Shown here one piece after another: positions 6,838 to 15,305 of a stretch of DNA of 15,428 nucleotides. A program made the position numbers and the translations under genes. Every line of letters begins with the position of its first letter. The first letter of the stretch is position 1. The DNA comes from UBA2798 sp046289975 (lineage in GTDB: Bacteria > Bacteroidota > Bacteroidia > Flavobacteriales_D > UBA2798). The stretch covers positions 1 through 15,428 of the forward strand of contig JBKBUQ010000064.1 of the NCBI GenBank assembly GCA_046289975.1, written 5' to 3'. Under the pieces are notes generated by a model that saw nothing but the letters and a program-made list of their open reading frames with translations, was not told where the DNA came from and made no database searches.

Positions 6838-8312
6838 TGGAACTGATTCCTGTGGCTTTGTATATCTTTTTTTTGAGTTTTATTTTGCTCTATAGCATTG
6901 CAGAACTTGGATTACTTTTTAATTTTTTGTTTCGACTCCGAAAATTCCGTTCGCTTAATACCGAGCCTCCGATCAAAGAAGAAGACCTGCCCAAAGTAAC
7001 GGTTCAATTACCTGTCTATAATGAAGTTTATGTTGTAGAACGTCTGATCGATGCAGTGGCGCAACTCGATTATCCTGCGCATTTATTGGAGATCCAGGTT
7101 TTAGACGATTCAACCGATGAATCTGCAGAACTGGCAGCGAAACGGATTTTGTATTGGAAGGAAAAGGGAATTTCGATTCATTATATTCGCAGAAAAGAAC
7201 GTACGGGATTTAAAGCAGGTGCATTGGATTATGGAATTAAACTAGCCTCCGGTACATTCATTGCCATTTTTGATGCTGATTTCGTGCCTCCGGTCGATTT
7301 TCTGCGTCGAACGATTCCTTTTTTCTCCGATGAAAAAGTAGGTGTGGTACAAACCCGGTGGGGACATTTAAATAAAAACTATTCCTTATTAACCCGTCTG
7401 CAGGCTTTCGGACTCGATGCTCATTTTAGCATTGAGCAGGGAGGAAGAAACAGCGCAGGTCATTTTATCAATTTTAACGGAACTGCCGGTGTGTGGCGCA
7501 AATCCTGCATTGAAGATTCCGGAGGTTGGTCGGCGGATACGCTTACCGAAGATTTGGATCTCAGCTACCGGGCACAATTGCGGGGATGGAAATTTATGTA
7601 CCTCGAAGAAATTGTTTCACCTGCAGAATTGCCTGCAGAGATGAATGCATTAAAAGCGCAACAATACCGATGGAGCAAGGGTGCTGCCGAATGTGCACGG
7701 AAAAACCTGGGGAAAGTCCTGAAAAATCCTGTATTTGGAATAGCAACTAAAATTCAGGCATTTTTTCATTTGTTAAACAGCTTTTTGTTCATCTGTATTT
7801 TTAGTATCGGATTATTAACCTTTCCTGTTATACTGGTCGCCGAAAAATTCCCCGAATACGGCAATTTATATAGCCTCTTTAGTGTGTTTTACCTTTCCAT
7901 GATTTTTATTTCGATCTACTATTTCGCTTCCGAAATGCATCATGCAAAAAACAAAGTCAAAGGATTTTTCGCGTTTATTGTTTTGTATCCTGTGTTTTTA
8001 TGTGTTTCCATGGGACTAAGTCTTTATAATACCATTGGTGTACTTGAGGGATATACCGGACGAAAGAGTGCGTTTGTGCGTACACCGAAATTTAATATTA
8101 CGGGTAAAAAAGGTACTTGGTCAAAAAGTAAGTATGCCATCCAGAAATTACGTCCCGTGGTGCTTCTTGAGGGTTTCTTTTTCCTTCTGTTCGGAATCGC
8201 CTGTTTTGAGGTAGCAAAGACCGGTTTTTCCTTAAGTCTGGTGTTTTATGGAATGCTCACCATCGGATACGGATTTGTTTTTCTGGGTTCCATCATTCAT
8301 TCGAAAACATAA
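6837..8312 (+). CDS. Membrane glycosyltransferase family 2, cellulose-synthase/CslA-like
   Basis: This 491-residue processive-type GT2 enzyme has the D,D,TED,QxxRW signature: LDDSTD at 89-94, FDADF at 145-149, LTEDLDLS at 236-243 and QQYRW at 275-279. One membrane span precedes the catalytic domain (about 3-32). Further hydrophobic segments follow at about 308-333, 343-363, 376-400, 440-457 and 464-487. This layout matches CslA-like mannan/glucomannan synthases and related bacterial enzymes, which polymerise a sugar from a nucleotide donor and may export the chain. There is no PilZ domain, so direct c-di-GMP control is not indicated. Translation is coupled to the DPM1-like gene. No cellulose-specific BcsB, BcsC or BcsZ gene is nearby, so cellulose itself is unlikely. 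The product is unknown. Confidence 0.9.
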   Translation: MELIPVALYIFFLSFILLYSIAELGLLFNFLFRLRKFRSLNTEPPIKEEDLPKVTVQLPVYNEVYVVERLIDAVAQLDYPAHLLEIQVLDDSTDESAELAAKRILYWKEKGISIHYIRRKERTGFKAGALDYGIKLASGTFIAIFDADFVPPVDFLRRTIPFFSDEKVGVVQTRWGHLNKNYSLLTRLQAFGLDAHFSIEQGGRNSAGHFINFNGTAGVWRKSCIEDSGGWSADTLTEDLDLSYRAQLRGWKFMYLEEIVSPAELPAEMNALKAQQYRWSKGAAECARKNLGKVLKNPVFGIATKIQAFFHLLNSFLFICIFSIGLLTFPVILVAEKFPEYGNLYSLFSVFYLSMIFISIYYFASEMHHAKNKVKGFFAFIVLYPVFLCVSMGLSLYNTIGVLEGYTGRKSAFVRTPKFNITGKKGTWSKSKYAIQKLRPVVLLEGFFFLLFGIACFEVAKTGFSLSLVFYGMLTIGYGFVFLGSIIHSKT

Positions 8313-8359
8313 AGCTGTATTTTGGTCGTGAATTTTTCTTTTAATAGTTGTCATTTGGG

Positions 8360-8387
8360 TTGATGCTTGTAGTTTAAATTAGTTTCG
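8360..8387 (+). promoter_or_regulatory. Putative symporter promoter
   Basis: TTG (8360-8362), a 17-nt spacer and TAGTTTCG (8380-8387, 7 of 8 to TAnnTTTG) end 2 nt before the symporter ATG. That suggests the symporter is transcribed separately from the glycosyltransferases, with an essentially leaderless message. The rest of the 77-bp gap is AT-rich and shows no terminator hairpin. Confidence 0.4.
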
Positions 8388-8389
8388 CA

Positions 8390-9778
8390 ATGTTACTTGG
8401 CTTTGTCATTTTATACATGGTTTTTACGGTGGCAATGGGTTTTTTTGCCTCTCGTTTCATAAGCAGCAGTACCGATTTTGTTCAGGCGGGCAGACGATTA
8501 CCGGCCTTTTTTAATGCAACTGCATTGTTCGCTTTGTGGTTTGGTTCCGAAACTGTATTTGGTGCATCATCCCGGTTTATGGAAGAAGGCTTGATCGGCG
8601 TAGTGGAAGATCCATTTGGCGGGGTATTGTGTTTATTGCTGTTCGCCATCTTTTTTGTTCGCAAATTGTACAGGTTAAATATGCTTACCATCGGCGATCT
8701 TTTCGAACGTGCATATGGAAAGCGGGTGGAAGTGGTTTCTTCGGTTTTCATGCTGATCACTTTTTTCGGATATATCGCAGCGCAACTAATCGCCCTTGCG
8801 ATAATTCTAAAATCGGTAACCGAACTTGAAACAGAATACGGAATCGTTCTTTGTGCGGTTATTGTTACCGGCTATACCTTCGTGGGTGGAATGTGGGCGG
8901 TTTCTATTACCGACTTCGTGCAAAGTATTTTTATTGTGATTGGAATGATCATTATTGCTGTTTACATGGCCAATGCTGCGGGTGGTGTAGATGTGATCTT
9001 TAACAGTGCTCCGGAAGGGACATTCACTTTTTTACCCGAACGCGATCCTTTGGGTTGGTCAAACTGGATTGCATTATGGCTTACTCTTGGATTAGGTTCA
9101 TTGGCATCGCAGGATATTTTTCAGCGTGTTAATTCAGCGCGTTCTGAAAATGCTGCTGTGCGTTCAACCTATATTGGCGCCTTGATGTATTTGATCATTT
9201 CTATGTTTCCGCTTTTTATTGCGCTATCAGCGAAAGTGCTTTACCCCAATGAGAATTTTTCTGATACGCAGGAAGTCATTCCGCGACTGGTACTTGCTCA
9301 TGCGCCTATGGTTGTGCAAGTACTGTTTTTCGGTTCTTTGCTGAGTGCGGTTCTCTCCACTTGCAGCGGAGCATTGCTGGCTCCTGCCAGTATCCTTTCC
9401 GAAAACCTGATCAAACCGCTTTCAAAAAGAGAATATTCGGATCAACAGTTTTTATGGCTGGTAAGAATCAGTATTGTGATCATGGCAATAATTTCAACGG
9501 TTATTGCCTTGGGTGGATCAGATATTTTTGAATTGGTAAGTGTGAGTTCGGTTTTGGGAATTGTATCGCTGCTTGTCCCGATGGTTGCTGCCTTGTATTG
9601 GAAAAAGGCTAATGCTTCCGGGGCTATGCTGTCGATGTTTTCCGGTATGGGATCCTGGTTGATTTTGGAGTACATGGTACATCCCCAACTCGAACCATTC
9701 CTGATCGCACTTCCGGTTTCTATTCTTGGATTAGTGTTGGGAACTTATCTATTCCCTGTTAGAACTGCACAAGTCTGA
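8390..9778 (+). CDS. Sodium:solute symporter (SSS family)
   Basis: This 462-residue inner-membrane transporter has about 12-13 hydrophobic spans. Family motifs are GGMWAVSITDFVQ at 166-178, SLASQDIFQRVNSARSENAA at 237-256, and SAVLSTCSGALLAPASIL at 319-336. The last lies in the span that supplies serines and threonines to the Na2 site in this family. It should use the sodium gradient to import a small solute. Substrate cannot be assigned: motifs do not point clearly to proline, pantothenate, sugars or choline. The ATG at 8390 starts directly in the first span. It follows the glycosyltransferases on the same strand and ends 13 bp from the convergent pbpC. No link to polymer synthesis is shown. 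Confidence 0.92.
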   Translation: MLLGFVILYMVFTVAMGFFASRFISSSTDFVQAGRRLPAFFNATALFALWFGSETVFGASSRFMEEGLIGVVEDPFGGVLCLLLFAIFFVRKLYRLNMLTIGDLFERAYGKRVEVVSSVFMLITFFGYIAAQLIALAIILKSVTELETEYGIVLCAVIVTGYTFVGGMWAVSITDFVQSIFIVIGMIIIAVYMANAAGGVDVIFNSAPEGTFTFLPERDPLGWSNWIALWLTLGLGSLASQDIFQRVNSARSENAAVRSTYIGALMYLIISMFPLFIALSAKVLYPNENFSDTQEVIPRLVLAHAPMVVQVLFFGSLLSAVLSTCSGALLAPASILSENLIKPLSKREYSDQQFLWLVRISIVIMAIISTVIALGGSDIFELVSVSSVLGIVSLLVPMVAALYWKKANASGAMLSMFSGMGSWLILEYMVHPQLEPFLIALPVSILGLVLGTYLFPVRTAQV

Positions 9779-9791
9779 TTTTCCTTTTATA

Positions 9792-12149
9792 TTATTTGGA
9801 AAGGACTTCAAATGTCTGCGTAATTTTTGCCCCTTCTTCATCAATGATGGTAAGCGTATGCATTCCTCTGGAAGGCTTTAATTCCATCTGGTGAATGGAG
9901 GTCGTTGCACCAAGAAAATATTCATCAAGATGCCAATAGATAACTGCATTTTTGTTGCGGTGTGTGGCCTCGAAAACTGTTTTTTCCGGTTCGCCGTCAA
10001 TGCCAATGGGAATATAAATTTTGCTTGGCTTTTTTGGATAAATGATTTCCATCTGTTGCTCATCCGTTTTTGCAATGCAATCGCTGCGATATGGTGGAAT
10101 CGGTTTGTAGGAGGGATTGCGTGATTTGTAATAATACTCCATTACCGGTGGCAATACAAACCAGGCTTCATTTTTCATTTCAGAGGGATCAACACAATTT
10201 CCATCCACTCTGAATTTTCCTTCCTGATCGAGATGCAGCAACTGATGGTACGGACATGCCTGCGTTGCCAATGAACTTTGTGGAATATAAACGGTGTCGG
10301 TTGGTGAACACAAGGTTGAAGCACGGTGTCCGCTTAATCGACAAATGGGAACTTTAGCCATATCGTCGAATGGTTTTTTGAACCAACCTGTTTTTGGCAA
10401 TCGCGAAAAGACATCGAATAATATAGGTGCTGCAGCTTCTATTCCAACCAAACCGGGACGACCTTCACCGTCAGCATTTCCAACCCATACAGCTACAACA
10501 TAACCCGGACTAACTCCTACTGCCCAAGCATCTCTGAATCCAAAACTCGTTCCTGTTTTCCAGGCGATGCGTGAGGAACCGGAATAGTATTGCCAGTTAG
10601 CATCTTCATCCGGACGCGCAACTTCTACCATTGCCTGCATTGTAAAATAAATGCTGGCAGGATTTAGAACCGGTTCGATGCTTTCTGAAAAAGGCTGTGC
10701 AGTTGTGTCTTCTAAAATTAAGCGCGGACGTTTGTACAAATCGGAATTAAAATCCGGGTATTGATTCAGTACTCGCGCTATTGAAGCGTAGACATGTGCA
10801 AGGTCCCACAGACTAACTTCTGCACCACCGAGCACAAGTGATAATCCATAGTGCGACGATGGAAACAGCAATGAAGTGAAACCGATTCGCTTCAGTAAAT
10901 AATGAAATTTAGCTATTCCGTACTGTTGAAGCATTCTTACTGCAGGGACATTGAGTGATCGGGATAATGCACGGTTTGCAGGAACAACCCCATCGTAACG
11001 CTGGTAATAATTTTTTGGGGAGTAACCCGAAATATGAGTGGGTACATCCGGAAACAGCATGCCCGGAGTTATTAATCCATCATTAAGCATTCCTGCATAC
11101 AACAACGGTTTTAAAATCGATCCCGAGCTGCGAGGTGCGGTGATGATATCTACATCACTACCGTGTTCAGGATCTTCATTTTTTACATTTCCTGTGTAGG
11201 CAATTACATTTCCTTCGTTAACATCTACAACAATACAAGCTGCATTAAAAATTTGGTTTTCCTGTAGTTTTTCGTGATGGCGCTGCAAAATGTGATTGAC
11301 ATGATCCTGCAACTGATAATCTATGGGAGTGTGAATGCCTTTTCCTTTGTGTCCATATCGTATCAGGCGGTCCATTAAATGAGGTGCCATTTGTGGTAAA
11401 TCGGGTGGGGCAGAAGGCAAGGGTTCGGCAAGAGCGGTGATTAGCGTTGTTGTATCAAATTCATGTTGCTCATACAAACCTTTCAAAACCCTGTTTCTTT
11501 TTTCAAGCAATCGTGCTTGGTTTTTTCCGGGAAAAATATGACTTGGTGCATTGGGAAGAACAGCTAGCGTTGCGGATTCTGCCCAGGATAATTCATCAGG
11601 ATTACGTCCATAATACCGCCATGCTGCAGCGTCAAGCCCAACTACGTTTCCTCCCATGGGAGCATTGGATGCGTAGTAGGCCAGGATTTCGTTTTTTGTA
11701 TATGCTAGTTCAATACGGGTGGCAAGTACAGCTTCAATTATTTTTTCGGAGATGCTTCGACCTCTTCCCTTGCGCATGAGGCGGACAATCTGCATGGTGA
11801 GTGTGCTTCCGCCGCTTACTACTTTTCCCTGACTGAAATTCTGTTTCAATGCTCTTCCGATACCTCTCGCGCTAATGCCAATATGTCGGTGAAACGTTTT
11901 GTCTTCAAAAAAGATCAATGCCTTGGCAAATTTCTCAGGAACATTTTCGTTGTGTGGAAATCTCCACTGTCCGTCTTCCGCAATGCGTGCACCCAGAATA
12001 TCTCCTTTTTTGTCGTATAAGACAGTGCAGGTTGGATCGGTAAACAGTTGTTGGGGCAAAGCAAAATAATACCACACCAAAAACCAGCTTCCAAAGGCAA
12101 TGAAATACCATCTGAAACGGGAAATGAATTGGCGTGTTCTTCGAAACAT
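9792..12149 (-). CDS. pbpC: Penicillin-binding protein 1C (bifunctional glycosyltransferase/transpeptidase)
   Basis: This 785-residue protein is anchored by one N-terminal span (about 13-31) with its domains in the periplasm. The GT51 transglycosylase domain (about 60-235) has catalytic Glu82 in FEDKTFHRH and GGSTLTMQ (113-120). The transpeptidase domain has SxxK at Ser344-Lys347 (GSILKP), SxN at 398-400 (SLN) and KTG at 531-533. The C-terminal BiPBP_C domain covers about 695-783, preceded by a cysteine-containing linker (Cys603, 614, 632, 652) typical of PBP1C. It polymerises and cross-links peptidoglycan. PBP1C is often next to an alpha-2-macroglobulin-like gene, but none is seen here: the upstream neighbour is a sensor kinase 90 bp away. 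A TATATTTA element ending 4 nt before the ATG (12154-12161) hints at its own promoter. Confidence 0.95.
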   Translation of the reverse strand: MFRRTRQFISRFRWYFIAFGSWFLVWYYFALPQQLFTDPTCTVLYDKKGDILGARIAEDGQWRFPHNENVPEKFAKALIFFEDKTFHRHIGISARGIGRALKQNFSQGKVVSGGSTLTMQIVRLMRKGRGRSISEKIIEAVLATRIELAYTKNEILAYYASNAPMGGNVVGLDAAAWRYYGRNPDELSWAESATLAVLPNAPSHIFPGKNQARLLEKRNRVLKGLYEQHEFDTTTLITALAEPLPSAPPDLPQMAPHLMDRLIRYGHKGKGIHTPIDYQLQDHVNHILQRHHEKLQENQIFNAACIVVDVNEGNVIAYTGNVKNEDPEHGSDVDIITAPRSSGSILKPLLYAGMLNDGLITPGMLFPDVPTHISGYSPKNYYQRYDGVVPANRALSRSLNVPAVRMLQQYGIAKFHYLLKRIGFTSLLFPSSHYGLSLVLGGAEVSLWDLAHVYASIARVLNQYPDFNSDLYKRPRLILEDTTAQPFSESIEPVLNPASIYFTMQAMVEVARPDEDANWQYYSGSSRIAWKTGTSFGFRDAWAVGVSPGYVVAVWVGNADGEGRPGLVGIEAAAPILFDVFSRLPKTGWFKKPFDDMAKVPICRLSGHRASTLCSPTDTVYIPQSSLATQACPYHQLLHLDQEGKFRVDGNCVDPSEMKNEAWFVLPPVMEYYYKSRNPSYKPIPPYRSDCIAKTDEQQMEIIYPKKPSKIYIPIGIDGEPEKTVFEATHRNKNAVIYWHLDEYFLGATTSIHQMELKPSRGMHTLTIIDEEGAKITQTFEVLSK

Positions 12150-12239
12150 GAGGTAAATATAGTTGCTCGTTAGTAAAAGCGAAATGGCATTGAGTATTTG
12201 TGCGGCTTAAACCATTATCCGTTTCCCGGTGGGTTAATG

Positions 12240-15200
12240 TCAGGAGATCTGAATGCGAACAAGGACTTCTGTTCCTTCTGTAAGGTCCGTAATGGTAATC
12301 GGTTCAGCAGGTGTTTTTTCTCCACTTTGTTTGCGTAACAAATCCAATCTTTCCTGGGTTACGATGAGCGCCATGGATTTATGGTGACTATCCTGCTGCA
12401 TTCTGTTTTGTAAAGCCCTCTCTCTTCCAACTCCGTTATCGCGGACAATGCATTCGAGGGTGTTGTTGACCATACGGAATACGATCTCGATTTTTCCTCT
12501 TCTGTCGAGTCCGTTGAATCCATGAATAATTGAATTCTCTACAAAAGGTTGAAGCAACATGGAGGGGATCATGATCTCGGAGCAATCCGGTTCACCTTCG
12601 GTGCTGATGCTGAAATCAAAGGAGTGGTCTCGGGTAAATTGTTCGAGCGTAAGATAATCCTGCAATGTTTCCATTTCTTTTTCAAGCGGAATGACTTGTT
12701 CCCTTGAATTTTCAAGAATGGCCCGCATCAGCTTTGAGAATTTTGCAAGATAAAGTCGGGCCGTTTTTTCATCTTTTTTTACGATCAATCCCTGAATGGA
12801 ATTGAGTGCATGAAAAATAAAGTGAGGATTCATTTGAAGCCGCAACGCTTTTTGTTCAAGTTCGAGCAGCTTTTTTTCCACTTTGAGTTTTTCGCGCATG
12901 CTTTGCACTCTTTTTCGCGCTCTGCGGGTAACCAATAAAATGATTCCCGCAATAATTGCCATACCAAGAATGATCATTGCAAACCGGAACCACCATTGCT
13001 GCCACCAAGGTGCTTTGATCCTGAAATGATAATTGAGTGGCGATGCTGTCATTATTCCATCCTCATTCACTGCCCGCACTGTAAAAGTGTAATCTCCTGG
13101 TAAAAGATTGCTGTAGGTTACATCATGTTTTAAAGAAAGTGGCGACCATGAGGTATCGGCTCCATCCAGTTTCCATTGGTATTTTACGGAAGAAGGATTG
13201 CGATGGTCAATTCCTATGAACTCGAATCCAATGTGGTTTTCATCGTAATTCAATTCAAGCTGATCGCGGTATTTCCCCCAGTTTTCTACATGGGCACTAA
13301 AACGCGTGTTTTGTAAAGGTTGATAGAATAGATTTACAGAAGTGAATTGTAATCGTGGCGGTAGAAGATTTCTGTCGCTGTTTCTGGGATCATGACGCGT
13401 TAATCCATCAATGGTTCCAAACCAAATGCTTCCATCGGGAGTTAAAGCCACCGAATTCTGACAGGTTTCAATCCCCATAAATCCTTCCGCTTTCCCATAG
13501 TGTTTTATTTCTCTTACTTCTGAGTTTTCACTTAACAGAATCCGATCTACACCATTTTCAGAGCCTACCCAAAGATTGTTTTGCTGATCAATTTCCAGCA
13601 AGTATAAATTATCTGAGCTAAGACCATTATCTCTGGTAATCCGATCAATGCTCATGTCTCTGTAAATATCAATACGGCTTAGTCCGCCTCCTCCTGTTGC
13701 AACCCACAGAAATCCATTTTGATCTTCACGTAAGCTCCTTACCAGATTACCGGATAATCCATTTGCTGTAGTGAAATTTTTTATTCCGGTTTCACTGATC
13801 ATGCCAACACCTCCTCCTTCTGATGCGTACCATATTCTTCCCTGATGATCTTCGAGTAAAGCATTGATCCTGTTGCGGGAAAGGCCGTCTTTTTCACTGA
13901 TCTTTTTTATGCGCAGAGGTTCTCTTTGCTGAATGACACTTATTCCTCCACCTGCAGTTGCTACCCAGATGTCTCCGCTTTTTGCAATTAGAATGTCTTT
14001 GATCCAGTTTCCGCTTAATCCGTTTTTTGTTGTGATCTTTTTGAAACCGGTGCTGTCATAAATCCACAATCCTTCACCTTCTGTTCCAAACCAAACGTTG
14101 CCGGTTGAATCGGCATGAATTGTTTTTATTTTTTCTTCTACAAATCCTTGTTCCGCACCATATCGTTGGTGAATTCCCGAAATTAAATTCATGCGTACAA
14201 CTCCCTTCGCAGAAGTACCCAACCATAACAGCGAATCGCCTTGCGGACAAACACTATAAACATAGTTCCCGGGCAAACCATTGCGCTCGGTGTAATGTTT
14301 AAATCGTTCTCCCGAAAAGCGGGATACGCCTCCTCCGGATGTACCTGCCCAGATATTTCCCCAGCTGTCTTCGAATAAAACGCTTGCATGATCGTTTGCC
14401 AGTCCTTCGCTGAGTCCATAATGAACCAGTGATGAATCATTCGTGCGAAGACGATAAATTCCTGCATCGTAAGTGCTGAACCACCAGTCGCCTTTACTGT
14501 CGATGAGCAGGTCGTGAATAATTCTGCTCTCCAGCTTTTTATTGAATGAGAAGGGAGAAACCATTTTGCCGCGAAGCTGATGTAATCCTCCTCCGTATGT
14601 CCCAATGATCAGCGTTCCGTTTTTTTCTTCGCGGATGGTTCTTACCAATACATTCGTAAATCCTTCCTTTCTTCGGAATGGAGTTATACGGATCTTGCCA
14701 TCAATACTGTCAATGCGGTTTAGACCAAAATCGTCGCCGTACCATACTTTTTGCTTGTTGTCGATGTAAATGCAGGAAATGATTTCTCGCGGATGACCGT
14801 GTTTGCAAACAAAACAGGTGATCTGATCATTTTTGAGCAGATACATTCCTTTTGTTGTTGCAATCCATATTTTTCCTTCCGCATCTTCTGCCAGAGCCTG
14901 CACCGGCAGACCAATCGAATCTCTTCCAACCAGGTAATTGTTGAATGATTTTCCATCGTAAATGGAAATGCCAATATTCGTTCCGATGCACAAATTTCCG
15001 TTGCGCAGTTTCAGAATACAATTCACAAAATCATTAATGAGGCCATCGCGTATGGTGTAATTCTTAAAAGTGAGTCCGTCAAACCGCGATAATCCTCCTC
15101 CCTTGGTTCCAAACCACAAATAACCACCTTCATCTTCTGTAATAGCAAAAACCTGCGATTGGGCAAGTCCGTCTGCAACAGAATAATTTCTGAAGTTAAC

Positions 15201-15296
15201 CTGTTGTGAATTCCCAACTATTGAAAAGCATAACAACATCGCCCCAAAACAGGCAAAACGAGTTAGTACTAAACTATTTCTTTTGTTGGCTTTCAA
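12240..15296 (-). CDS. Two-propeller sensor histidine kinase (Reg_prop, Y_Y_Y, LytS-type core)
   Basis: This 1018-residue protein starts with a signal peptide (KANKR, then a hydrophobic stretch to about residue 27). Fourteen blade motifs of the WFGT type follow between residues 61 and 628, enough for two seven-bladed propellers. A Y_Y_Y domain (about 690-762) and one membrane span (768-790) follow. The cytoplasmic kinase has a short coiled coil, NPHFIFHALN (823-832) with phospho-acceptor His825, the N-box QPFVENSIIHG (916-926) and DNGVG (953-957). It probably senses a periplasmic signal and phosphorylates a LytTR-type regulator. It lacks the REC and AraC domains of hybrid polysaccharide regulators. 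No response regulator is in the window. The start is TTG at 15296: an in-frame TAA lies 9 nt upstream and no ATG occurs before residue 20, inside the signal peptide. Confidence 0.93.
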   Translation of the reverse strand: MKANKRNSLVLTRFACFGAMLLCFSIVGNSQQVNFRNYSVADGLAQSQVFAITEDEGGYLWFGTKGGGLSRFDGLTFKNYTIRDGLINDFVNCILKLRNGNLCIGTNIGISIYDGKSFNNYLVGRDSIGLPVQALAEDAEGKIWIATTKGMYLLKNDQITCFVCKHGHPREIISCIYIDNKQKVWYGDDFGLNRIDSIDGKIRITPFRRKEGFTNVLVRTIREEKNGTLIIGTYGGGLHQLRGKMVSPFSFNKKLESRIIHDLLIDSKGDWWFSTYDAGIYRLRTNDSSLVHYGLSEGLANDHASVLFEDSWGNIWAGTSGGGVSRFSGERFKHYTERNGLPGNYVYSVCPQGDSLLWLGTSAKGVVRMNLISGIHQRYGAEQGFVEEKIKTIHADSTGNVWFGTEGEGLWIYDSTGFKKITTKNGLSGNWIKDILIAKSGDIWVATAGGGISVIQQREPLRIKKISEKDGLSRNRINALLEDHQGRIWYASEGGGVGMISETGIKNFTTANGLSGNLVRSLREDQNGFLWVATGGGGLSRIDIYRDMSIDRITRDNGLSSDNLYLLEIDQQNNLWVGSENGVDRILLSENSEVREIKHYGKAEGFMGIETCQNSVALTPDGSIWFGTIDGLTRHDPRNSDRNLLPPRLQFTSVNLFYQPLQNTRFSAHVENWGKYRDQLELNYDENHIGFEFIGIDHRNPSSVKYQWKLDGADTSWSPLSLKHDVTYSNLLPGDYTFTVRAVNEDGIMTASPLNYHFRIKAPWWQQWWFRFAMIILGMAIIAGIILLVTRRARKRVQSMREKLKVEKKLLELEQKALRLQMNPHFIFHALNSIQGLIVKKDEKTARLYLAKFSKLMRAILENSREQVIPLEKEMETLQDYLTLEQFTRDHSFDFSISTEGEPDCSEIMIPSMLLQPFVENSIIHGFNGLDRRGKIEIVFRMVNNTLECIVRDNGVGRERALQNRMQQDSHHKSMALIVTQERLDLLRKQSGEKTPAEPITITDLTEGTEVLVRIQIS

Positions 15297-15305
15297 TGAG
15301 AACTT

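Noticed and set aside
6837..8312. Cellulose synthase (BcsA).
   Set aside because: It is too short, lacks PilZ, and no bcs accessory genes are nearby. The catalytic motifs are shared with CslA-like enzymes.
9771..9808. Possible bidirectional terminator between the convergent symporter and pbpC: AAGTC/GACTT plus TTTCC/GGAAA arms.
   Set aside because: The two 5-bp arms are separated by an unequal internal loop, the loop is 13 nt, and there is no T-run. It is too weak to call, although the 13-bp gap leaves little other room for a terminator.
12150..12239. Terminator between the kinase and pbpC, around the AACC...GGTT and CCG/CGG words.
   Set aside because: The paired segments are only 3-4 bp long and no T-run follows on the minus strand.
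12240..15296. Hybrid two-component system of the polysaccharide-utilisation type.
   Set aside because: The C-terminus ends with the kinase ATPase domain. No REC or AraC-type HTH is present, and no SusC/SusD genes are visible.
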